From the NCBI GenBank assembly GCA_963809925.1, contig CAWELH010000007.1, positions 124,001 through 188,000 of the forward strand: a stretch of DNA of 64,000 bases, read 5' to 3'. Shown piece by piece: positions 52,285 through 60,127 of this stretch. Made by a program: the position numbers and the translations under genes. The notes below the pieces were generated by a model. That model ran no database searches. It had not been told where the DNA came from and saw nothing but the letters and a program-made list of their open reading frames with translations. The stretch comes from DASQZK01 sp963809925 (GTDB taxonomy: Bacteria; Bacteroidota; Bacteroidia; Bacteroidales; GCA-2748055). Numbering within the stretch: position 1 is the first letter of the stretch; each line of letters begins with the position of its first letter.

Positions 52285-53073
52285 TTATCTGCTGGTCTGC
52301 CCTTCCGGTGCCGGATCTGTCATGTCCACAAGTTCCCATAGTTGCGTTTTCACAATGGTTCTCATCTTATCTGTATTCTGAACAAGATCATTCATCATTG
52401 ACAGATCACTCTCACTCATTCCCTCGGTGGCCTTCTTGAACCACCCTGAATAATCCATGTCCCCAATCTGATCAGCACTTTCATACCCGTTAACCGTCAA
52501 AGCATTGTATGAATTGTCATCATACAGGTATGGCATCCAGACACTCCAGCTTGTCAATTTACCCTCATCGATTGCAACCTTGTGCATGGGCATGTAGGCA
52601 GTTCTTTCCATATTAAAGTAAGATTGAGGATCAGCAGTCTTCATAAAATTCACCAAAATATATTTTGCGTTCGTCTTTGGCGGGATTCCAAATTGATAGC
52701 CTGATGTTACAGAATAAATAAGATCCCGGGCCTCTCCAGTCTTTTTAAGCATTTCATTGGTTTTGTCGCCCCAGACTTTACGAATATTATCCATGGTCAC
52801 CCCATTCACCGATGAACTCAAATCTTTGTACATGTTGACAGTCACAAAATTATAGTCGCTCATTGTTCCCGAGTTATGTACATAATAAAGTTGCCATCCA
52901 ATCAATTTGCCCTCATTTACGAGTTTTTGAATTGCAGATTTCCACTGACCTTCGAGTGTTACATACTTATCCTGACCTCCGGCCGGAACTTTCATGAAAT
53001 TTACAACCGCAACCTGGCTGAATGACAGTTGAGCCAAAAAAACCATAACCAATAAAAACCCTGATTTTTTCAT
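52285..53073 (-). CDS. Secreted protein with two dimeric-barrel-like repeats
   Basis: The 262-residue protein has a signal peptide (ending LSFSQ). Two similar halves follow: residues about 21-85 (VVNFMKVPAGGQDKYVTLEG, then NEGKLIGWQLYYVHNSGTMS and YNFVTVNMY) and about 138-205 (LVNFMKTADPQSYFNMERTA, then DEGKLTSWSVWMPYLYDDNS and YNALTVNGY). The VNFMK...EGKL..W pattern resembles a ferredoxin-like (dimeric alpha-beta barrel) unit. The protein probably binds a small molecule in the periplasm; function is unknown. It stands alone. Confidence 0.65.
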   Translation of the reverse strand: MKKSGFLLVMVFLAQLSFSQVAVVNFMKVPAGGQDKYVTLEGQWKSAIQKLVNEGKLIGWQLYYVHNSGTMSDYNFVTVNMYKDLSSSVNGVTMDNIRKVWGDKTNEMLKKTGEARDLIYSVTSGYQFGIPPKTNAKYILVNFMKTADPQSYFNMERTAYMPMHKVAIDEGKLTSWSVWMPYLYDDNSYNALTVNGYESADQIGDMDYSGWFKKATEGMSESDLSMMNDLVQNTDKMRTIVKTQLWELVDMTDPAPEGQTSR

Positions 53074-53422
53074 GGTGATAGATTTAAAGTTAGATGTTTA
53101 ACGAACAACAAGAATGGGGGATGATTGTTCATTTTCAAGCAGTTACGCAACAAGGGATGAAGAAGAGATGGGAATGATGAAGAGGTGCATGGAAACGTCT
53201 TGCCTCCGTAGGTGGCAGAGAGCGATAAAAAATGTAAGGCAGGTTTTAAGCATTGCCTCGCAGAGAGTGCGAAATATATAATGAAGAAATAAAAGAATGA
53301 AAAGGTAGGTTGGACTGGGTGTTTTATAAAATCGCCAACCCCCCTTCGGCAAGCTAGGGACCGGACATATATTTTTCTATTGCATAATTATTTCGACACT
53401 GGTTTTAGATTGTGCCCTTACA

Positions 53423-53458
53423 ATATTGTTCTTATATACGTATATGTAGGGGATCCCA
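53423..53458 (+). repeat. 36-bp dispersed repeat, copy 2
   Basis: Same element as at 15668-15703, 34 of 36 positions identical, ending GTAGGGGATCCCA. Here it abuts low-complexity block 3. Confidence 0.75.
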
Positions 53459-53460
53459 TA

Positions 53461-53697
53461 TTATTTGGTGATTTGGTGATCTTCCTACGCTAAAGCTTCG
53501 GTAGACAATGTTTGGTGATTTGAAGAGTGATCTAAAGAACATCTCCCAAACTATGGGCGTAACCATGGCTACTATAATTGAATGCCTCTGGCGTGGGAGA
53601 AGCGTTCCAGCAAGTCACCTCTCTTCCTAACTTCCTAACTTCCTAACTTCCTAACTTCCTAACTCCATAACTCCATAACTTCCTAACTTCCAGATCG
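53461..53697 (-). repeat. Low-complexity block 3 with embedded hairpins
   Basis: GGTGATTTGGTGATC, then GAAGAGTGATCTAAAGAACATC and repeated CTAACTTCCTAACTTC correspond to parts of block 2. The first part is split by CTTCCTACGCTAAAGCTTCG plus GTAGAC, a diverged TCCGCC-type palindrome. The second is split by 53542-53600. Confidence 0.65.
53542..53600 (-). repeat. Lone diverged copy of the array hairpin
   Basis: CTATGG-GCGTAA-CCATGG (53551-53568) followed by CTACTATAATTGAA corresponds to CCACGG-ACGTAA-CCGTGG-CTACTATAATGGAA of the array read on the minus strand. The stem has changed on both sides but still pairs. The copy is enclosed by TCTCCCA (53542-53548) and its complement TGGGAGA (53594-53600). 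Confidence 0.65.
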
Positions 53698-53712
53698 TTC
53701 AGTGCATCAGAA

Positions 53713-55107
53713 TTACTTTGCTTCCCCTTCATAAAATTTCTCCGCATGTTGTGCTGCATATCCTTCCAGCCTGGTTGCCACATCCGGGTATTTATCCAAT
53801 ACATTCTCCGTTTCATATGGATCAGTGGTCATGTCGAAAAGGGAAAGTCTTATACTGTCCTGTTTGTATCTCCCGGGCATTCCGTCCTTCCCGGCAGTTT
53901 CAAGAGTCCGGTAATTATGCGGAAGATGCAGTTTCCAATGTCCGTCACCACTCAATACCGATTCGAAATGATTCACGGTAGAAAATGCATAGTAATCATG
54001 TGGATTTACTGCCCCATCTTTACCCATGATCAGATCCGTGACATCCTTCCCGTCTATTTCTCCGGAGGGAAGTGATGTTCCTGTTACGTGACATATGGTA
54101 GGCAACAGATCTATGGTGCAGAACGCCTGGTCCGATACTGCGCCTGCCGGGATCTGCCCGGGGAATTTCATTATGCATGCAGAACGCGTACCACCGTCGA
54201 ATGATGTTGCTTTGGCTTCCCGAAAGGGTGTCTTACCCGCATGGTTGCCATAGACAATCCATGGACCGTTGTCTGAAGTAAAAACCACCATTGTATTCTT
54301 TTCAACCCCGCTTTCTTTCAGTGCTTTCATGATCTCACCCACCGACCAGTCGAGTTCCATGATCACATCGGCATACAATCCTTTGCCTGATTTGCCAAGG
54401 AATTTATCGCTGCAGAAGATCGGGACATGAGGCATGTTGTGGGGAACATAAAGGAAAAAAGGTTCATCCTTATGCCTGCGAATAAAGTTTACGGCATGTT
54501 CCGTATACCACGTGGTAAGCATTCTCTGGTCAGCCGAATCGACATTTGCAATGCTGACCGAATCATTCTCCCAGAACTGCAATGGATGCTTTCCCCAAAA
54601 TTCAGGATTCTCAGGATGATTCCCCCACATATCATTTGAATACATCAATCCGCACGATTCATTAAATCCTCGATTCCATGGCCTTGTTTCCGGCTGGTCG
54701 CCGATATGCCATTTGCCAAAGACGGCCGTAGTGTATCCGTTCTTCTGAAGCACTTCACCCATGGTCGCGAAGGCAGGATCCAGTCCGCGTGCCCCTGGTC
54801 CATGAGCACCGAAAACCTTCGTTCTTCCAGGATAACAACCACTCAGCAATGCTGCCCGCGAAGCCGAACAGATGGCCTGAGGTACATAAAACTGCTTGAA
54901 ACTGGTACCCTCCCCTGCAAGCCTGTCCACATTCGGCGTAGGGTAATCATTCTTCGTGAAGGGGTTAAAGTCCGACCAGCCCGAGTCATCTAAAAATATT
55001 ATAACCACATTTGGCTTATCTGCTGCTTTGGGCGCGCTGCTGCAGCCACCAGCTGCTGCAACCATACCGATGGAGAGCGTTAATAGTAAAGTATTGCTTT
55101 GCTTCAT
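53713..55107 (-). CDS. S1-family sulfatase (secreted lipoprotein)
   Basis: The 464-residue protein has a lipobox (AAGGCSSA). Sulfatase motifs: PNVVIIFLDDSGWSD (metal Asp pair), the formylglycine site in QAICSASRAALLSGCYPGR (C-S-A-S-R, with Ala in place of the usual Pro), GKWHIG, and VVFTSDNGPW. The catalytic Cys must be matured by an anaerobic or FGE-type enzyme, not encoded here. It removes sulfate from a glycan in the periplasm, which fits the other glycan enzymes in the window. Transcribed alone. Confidence 0.92.
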   Translation of the reverse strand: MKQSNTLLLTLSIGMVAAAGGCSSAPKAADKPNVVIIFLDDSGWSDFNPFTKNDYPTPNVDRLAGEGTSFKQFYVPQAICSASRAALLSGCYPGRTKVFGAHGPGARGLDPAFATMGEVLQKNGYTTAVFGKWHIGDQPETRPWNRGFNESCGLMYSNDMWGNHPENPEFWGKHPLQFWENDSVSIANVDSADQRMLTTWYTEHAVNFIRRHKDEPFFLYVPHNMPHVPIFCSDKFLGKSGKGLYADVIMELDWSVGEIMKALKESGVEKNTMVVFTSDNGPWIVYGNHAGKTPFREAKATSFDGGTRSACIMKFPGQIPAGAVSDQAFCTIDLLPTICHVTGTSLPSGEIDGKDVTDLIMGKDGAVNPHDYYAFSTVNHFESVLSGDGHWKLHLPHNYRTLETAGKDGMPGRYKQDSIRLSLFDMTTDPYETENVLDKYPDVATRLEGYAAQHAEKFYEGEAK

Positions 55108-55532
55108 AGGATTTATGTCTTAGAAAATTAACCAGGCTATTGACAGCCTCATTTGATCGTTATAGCTTGAGAGTCGGATATGAATAACTTGCAAACAAGA
55201 CATTCCGAACTTATCTCCGCAGCCTTATTTAATCCCTGAATCTATGAAGTAATTCCAAGATCTCCAAGGATTAAGAGAGAAAAAGCGGTAACTTGCTTGT
55301 TACGGGCAATTGAATAGCCGAAGGACTTTATTGATTCCACTCCCCGAACGATTTGAGTGAATGAAATGAGGATAACGTTAAGAAATCAAGGGAATAAATT
55401 ATTAATTTAAAGGCCGTTGCAACCTGAACCTGATATTGAGGAAGTACAAATCAGGCATACCGCATGCGGTGCCATGAACAGATTACATATTGTTGACCAC
55501 AACAACGTAATCCGAAGCTGTCCCGACATAAT
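55108..55532. other. Gene-free divergent spacer
   Basis: The 425 bases between the divergent sulfatase and glycosidase genes hold no gene. ACCGCATGCGGT (about 55458-55469) is a perfect 12-bp palindrome 64 bases before the glycosidase start. Confidence 0.5.
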
Positions 55533-57923
55533 GTGAATGATTCTATGAAGATAAAATCTATAAAAATGAATACAACTATTCAGTTTTCAAAAAATGCACC
55601 CAAACAGGTATATGGAAGCATTTCCCTCATAATAATCATCCTCATGTTATCATCGCTTTGCATGACGGAAAGTTCATGTTTTGGCCAAATACTGACGGCC
55701 AGCGCTGAAAAAACCCTCCGGAATCAACATTCTGAGGAAATAAATTATTCAATACCTGAGCCCGGTGAGGAAAACCTGAATGATACCTCTGTGTCACCGC
55801 TTATAAAAAATGGTTGGTACCAGCAGGACCAAAAAGTCATATGGGGTTTTTACCATAATAGCAGCTTCTGGGGAGGTCTTCGAACGGATAAAACCAAATG
55901 GTATTCCGTTGCAAAAGTTGAAGGCCCAAACATCACTCGCAGGGACCCCGGGAAGGTGGGTCCGCTTCTTACCGAAGATCTTGATTCCCTTTCTTCCTCG
56001 CTGAAAAAATATGGTTTCCCGGGATTAATCCATCACTACGGACTCTGGTACGACCGAAGACGTGATGCCCATGATCTGGGTCAGAGGCAGGATGCAAATG
56101 TAGTACCACCCTTTCTGGAAATGCCGTGGGCAAGAAGCGATAGCGGGAAGGCTTCGGATGGCTTGCCCAGGTATGACCTGACAAAGTTCAATCCCTGGTA
56201 TTTTGAACGTCTTGTCGAATTTGCCCGGCTTTGTGATGAAAAAGGCTTGATCTTCTTTTTTAATTTCTACCAGCAGCACATGCTTATTGAAAGCAAGGCA
56301 CACTATGAGGATTTTCCCTGGCGTCCGTGCAATAACATACAAAACATAGATCTTCCCGATCATACTCCTGCTGCCGACGAATTTTATGCTGTCGCCACAC
56401 CGCTGCAACGAAAGCTTCACCTTCTTTATATAAAAAAATGCCTGGATGAACTCTCACCATTCCGGAACGTGGTCTTCTGCCTTAGTCAGGAATATACTGG
56501 TCCGAAAGCTTTCGTGGAATTCTGGCTGGATGCCATAAAGGACTGGGAGAATGAAAATGGATTTAAGGTTAACATTGCCCTTGGTGCAACAAAAGATGTA
56601 ACCGACGACATTCTTGCAGATCCCGCCAGGGCGGAAATGATTGGAACGATTGACATGAGCAGATGGTGGTATGACAGGGACGGCACCTTGTTCGCACCAC
56701 CGGGAGGCATGGACGTACCTGGCCGGTACATGGGCCGCGCCTCAAATACAAGCCCAGAGCAGATCTATCACCTGGTCAATGAATATCGAAGCCGGTATCC
56801 GTCAATGGCCCTGCTTCATTCATTCTCCGGCTATCACCAGCAGATATTGGCATTTCTAATGGCGGGAGGTTCAATGCTGATGGCGGACTTTAGCTATCCC
56901 GATGCACCTCCTCCGGAAGATTCTTATGCGCCGCCTGCCAATTACATTCCACCTACGCGATGGAGCATTATTAAATCTGCCTATGAGTTTATAAATACAT
57001 ATCTGGGAGAGTCGCTACTGCGTATGTCTCCAAACCACTATATTGTCGCTAATCCAGAAAATACGTGGGCATTGGGTGACACCGACAGGGAGTATATTAT
57101 CTATTCGCTTCATGGAGGAACCATCACTTTTGGACTTCCAAGAACACAGGAAGCTTTTGTTGCACGCTGGCTCAACCCACGTTCGGGAGAAATATGCCAG
57201 GTAAAAGACGCCGTCAAAACAGGGCAAACGATCAAACTGAGTCCTCCTTCCGGTGCTGATAACGATGAAGATTGGCTTCTCTGGCTGGTACGAGAGCAGC
57301 ATATGAATAAAAAAACCGATATGCGTCCTTTTCCGCTGTGCGGCAATATTACTGCAGCTGCTCCTAAACCGGTCGTATCGAAGAAGGTGGAAAATGAAGT
57401 TACTCCCGTGACTGTGCCGGCATCGCCGGAATGCTTCCATCACGATATCGGAGCAATGGTGAAGATCAACTTCCAGCCTGCCGGGATTGTTCCGCCCGAA
57501 GGCTATATTGAAGACAATGGAGAACTATACGGAAAACGTAACGAGCTAAGGTATGGATGGCTTACAGACCATACAGACAGAATGCTCCGTAAATATCAAA
57601 TGGAGCCGGCCAGACGAAAACCTGATATACGCCTGGGAACATTGTGCGATGTTAAGGCTGATGCTGTATGGGAAATTGAAGTTGAAAACGGGGATTACCT
57701 CGTGGAGATCACAGCCGGGGATCCCAGCTTCCCGTCCTATTGTACGGTTGAAGTGGAAGGCCTTGTTTACTGGGATGCAAACAGTCTGTATACAAACGAA
57801 TTTGCAACACTCAGCTACCGGATCAGCGTCACTGACGGCAAACTGACCATCTCGGCCCAGGGTGGACAAGAGCATTCTACAAAATTGTCGTCGCTTACGA
57901 TCACTGCAGCTGCGGAACCTTAA
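55533..57923 (+). CDS. Large TIM-barrel glycosidase (GH140/DUF4038-like) with C-terminal beta-domain
   Basis: The 796-residue protein has a membrane segment near residues 28-50 that serves as signal. Residues about 85-520 resemble the barrel of apiosidase-like/DUF6298 proteins: GWYQQDQKVIWGFYHNSSFWGG, GFPGLIHHYGLWYDRRRDAH, PRYDLTKFNPWYFERLVEFARLC, VVFCLSQEYTGPKAFVEFW (candidate acid Glu) and AGGSMLMADFSYPD. Residues about 640-796 form a malectin-like or lectin-type beta-domain (KINFQPAGIVPPEGYIEDNG, YGWLTDHTDRMLRKYQ, VENGDYLVEITAGDPSFPSY). The substrate is a plant or algal polysaccharide, not further determinable. Alternative starts at 55545 and 55566 exist. Confidence 0.7.
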   Translation: MNDSMKIKSIKMNTTIQFSKNAPKQVYGSISLIIIILMLSSLCMTESSCFGQILTASAEKTLRNQHSEEINYSIPEPGEENLNDTSVSPLIKNGWYQQDQKVIWGFYHNSSFWGGLRTDKTKWYSVAKVEGPNITRRDPGKVGPLLTEDLDSLSSSLKKYGFPGLIHHYGLWYDRRRDAHDLGQRQDANVVPPFLEMPWARSDSGKASDGLPRYDLTKFNPWYFERLVEFARLCDEKGLIFFFNFYQQHMLIESKAHYEDFPWRPCNNIQNIDLPDHTPAADEFYAVATPLQRKLHLLYIKKCLDELSPFRNVVFCLSQEYTGPKAFVEFWLDAIKDWENENGFKVNIALGATKDVTDDILADPARAEMIGTIDMSRWWYDRDGTLFAPPGGMDVPGRYMGRASNTSPEQIYHLVNEYRSRYPSMALLHSFSGYHQQILAFLMAGGSMLMADFSYPDAPPPEDSYAPPANYIPPTRWSIIKSAYEFINTYLGESLLRMSPNHYIVANPENTWALGDTDREYIIYSLHGGTITFGLPRTQEAFVARWLNPRSGEICQVKDAVKTGQTIKLSPPSGADNDEDWLLWLVREQHMNKKTDMRPFPLCGNITAAAPKPVVSKKVENEVTPVTVPASPECFHHDIGAMVKINFQPAGIVPPEGYIEDNGELYGKRNELRYGWLTDHTDRMLRKYQMEPARRKPDIRLGTLCDVKADAVWEIEVENGDYLVEITAGDPSFPSYCTVEVEGLVYWDANSLYTNEFATLSYRISVTDGKLTISAQGGQEHSTKLSSLTITAAAEP

Positions 57924-58146
57924 CGGAATCATATAATGCCGCATACTATTTTCTGTTCGAAACATAAAATATTAGAATAAAGGATTGAACCACAGACATT
58001 TTCATGATCTCATTTTGTCGGCTATGAAGAGCACTGAGATTCGAATGTAACAGATCCTCCCAGGGCATATTTTGATCCATATTTTCTTTGTAATTTTACT
58101 TTCGTATCCGATTCATTCTGTATCGTTTTTTAAAAATTCTACAACA

Positions 58147-60042
58147 ATGTTATACGTATCGAGTACTTCCGCAGCAAGGAGAACAGGGTTACTGATGCTC
58201 TTCTGGGTATTTTCAATATTTCACGCTTATACACAACGTGTTGAAGGTGAATGGAAAGACACTGCTTTTATCAGGCAATTTTACCAAAAAACCAACGCAG
58301 ACATTCCCATGCGTGACGGTGTGACCCTCCATACTTCAATTTATTCTCCCAGAGACCACTCTGTGGACTATCCCGTTATATTTAACCGAACGCCCTACGG
58401 TATTGAATCATCATCTGAGGCCTTTTCAAGATTGTTGCCGGAATACTCACATTTTCTTGAAGCCGGATATATCATTGTTCTGCAGGATGTAAGGGGAAGA
58501 TTTATGAGTGAAGGTACATTTCTGGATGTTCGCCCGTATCAGCCGTTTAAAAAGGAAAAAGAAACGGATGAAAACAGCGACACCTGGGACAGTATTGACT
58601 GGCTGATACACAACCTAAATAACTGTAATGGGAAAGTTGGAATGATCGGAGTTTCCTACCCCGGCTTTTACACAACCATCTCCATCCCCGATGCTCACCC
58701 TGCACTAAAGGCTGTTTCGCCACAAGCCCCGGTCACCGATTGGTTTATGGGTGACGACTGGCATCATCATGGTGCATTTTTTATGATGGATGCTTTCAAT
58801 TTTTACTCAATATTTGGTTTACCCAGACAATCCTTAACCAGGAAATGGTCAGCCACGTATGACTTCGGTAGTGAGGACAACTATGATTTCTTCAGGAAGT
58901 TGGGATCTGCCGTAAATGCTCAGAAAGAATACTTCGATGACTCAATTCAATTCTGGCCTGAATTGATGCAGCACACCGCTTACGATGAGTTTTGGAAGGC
59001 CAGGAATCCCCTTCGTTATCTTACTTCTGTAAAACCTGCCATACTGGTGGTTGGGGGATGGTTCGATGCTGAAGATCTCTATGGTACGCTGTTAACCTAT
59101 AAAACTATTGAAGATCAAAACCCCAATGCAGTCAACACATTGATTATGGGCCCGTGGGCTCATCATCAATGGGCAGTAGATAATGGTGAACATCTTGGAA
59201 ACATTGTCTGGGGGAGCAGTACATCAGATCACTTCAATGAACTTGAGCTGGCTTTTTTTAATCATTATTTGAAGGACCAGGAGAACAGCTCATTGCCTGA
59301 AGCATCCGTTTTTATAACCGGTGATAACCACTGGCATAACTTCGCTTCCTGGCCCCCGGAAACGGCAAAAGATACCAGCCTTTATCTTCATGCCGGTGGC
59401 GGAATAACCTTCAAAAAACCGGAAAAAGTGGACCCGTATGATGAATATATTTCCGATCCCTGCAATCCAGTACCTTACACCATTACAACAGAATTTAAAA
59501 GAAATGCTGCATACATGACGGCTGACCAGCGTTTTGCATCACGTCGGCCTGATGTTATGGTCTACCAGACAGAGCCGCTCGATGATGAAGTCACCCTCAC
59601 CGGGCCATTGCAGGTTGATCTCTACATCAGCACTTCGGGCACCGATGCAGATTTTGTCGTTAAACTCATCGATGTGTTCCCGCAAAACACTGAAAATCTT
59701 CTTACCAAGGACGCGGATAGTCCTGCCGGCGGTTACCAGATGCTTATCCGCGGGGATGTAATGAGAGGCAGATACAGGAATAGTTATGAGAAAGCCGAAC
59801 CTTTCATTCCGGGAGAGATTACGCGGGTATCCTTTGAAATGCCTGATGTAGCCCATTGTTTTAAAAAAGGGCATTGCATTATGGTGCAGGTACAAAATTC
59901 ATGGTTCCCGCTGGTTGACAGGAATCCTCAGCAATTCATCGATATTTATCGCTGCAGTGACAAGGACTACATCAAAGCAACCCAACGGATTTACCATGAT
60001 GCTTCCTATCCTTCATGCATACATATAAAGATCTGGAAATAA
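58147..60042 (+). CDS. CocE/NonD-family hydrolase (secreted)
   Basis: Start at the ATG 58147 gives 631 residues with a signal peptide ending HAYTQ; an upstream TTG at 58072 adds 25 residues and is less convincing. The alpha/beta-hydrolase domain has DIPMRDGVTLHTSIYSP, RGRFMSEG, the nucleophile elbow GVSYPGFYT and a late His in MGPWAHHQW. The last 180 residues form the jelly-roll X-Pro dipeptidyl-peptidase C-terminal domain (DDEVTLTGPLQVDLYISTSG, ADFVVKLIDVFPQ). It cleaves an ester or amide such as an acyl or peptide bond. It converges with the cytolysin-like gene. Confidence 0.9.
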   Translation: MLYVSSTSAARRTGLLMLFWVFSIFHAYTQRVEGEWKDTAFIRQFYQKTNADIPMRDGVTLHTSIYSPRDHSVDYPVIFNRTPYGIESSSEAFSRLLPEYSHFLEAGYIIVLQDVRGRFMSEGTFLDVRPYQPFKKEKETDENSDTWDSIDWLIHNLNNCNGKVGMIGVSYPGFYTTISIPDAHPALKAVSPQAPVTDWFMGDDWHHHGAFFMMDAFNFYSIFGLPRQSLTRKWSATYDFGSEDNYDFFRKLGSAVNAQKEYFDDSIQFWPELMQHTAYDEFWKARNPLRYLTSVKPAILVVGGWFDAEDLYGTLLTYKTIEDQNPNAVNTLIMGPWAHHQWAVDNGEHLGNIVWGSSTSDHFNELELAFFNHYLKDQENSSLPEASVFITGDNHWHNFASWPPETAKDTSLYLHAGGGITFKKPEKVDPYDEYISDPCNPVPYTITTEFKRNAAYMTADQRFASRRPDVMVYQTEPLDDEVTLTGPLQVDLYISTSGTDADFVVKLIDVFPQNTENLLTKDADSPAGGYQMLIRGDVMRGRYRNSYEKAEPFIPGEITRVSFEMPDVAHCFKKGHCIMVQVQNSWFPLVDRNPQQFIDIYRCSDKDYIKATQRIYHDASYPSCIHIKIWK

Positions 60043-60127
60043 GATAACAAATTGCATTTTACCGATGCCTTAGGAAGCCGGTATCATCGATATCGGCCTT
60101 CAGCCGATAATGAGTATCTCTGACTGA

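Larger units (their letters stand above)
53074..53712. other. Spacer with several repeat elements
   Basis: No gene is supported in this 639-base spacer. From left to right it holds unassigned AT-rich DNA, the 36-bp repeat at 53423-53458, low-complexity block 3 from 53461, a degenerate TCCGCC-type hairpin at about 53481-53506, and a lone hairpin related to the 40446-43172 array at 53542-53600. The block then runs into the sulfatase stop. Confidence 0.65.
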
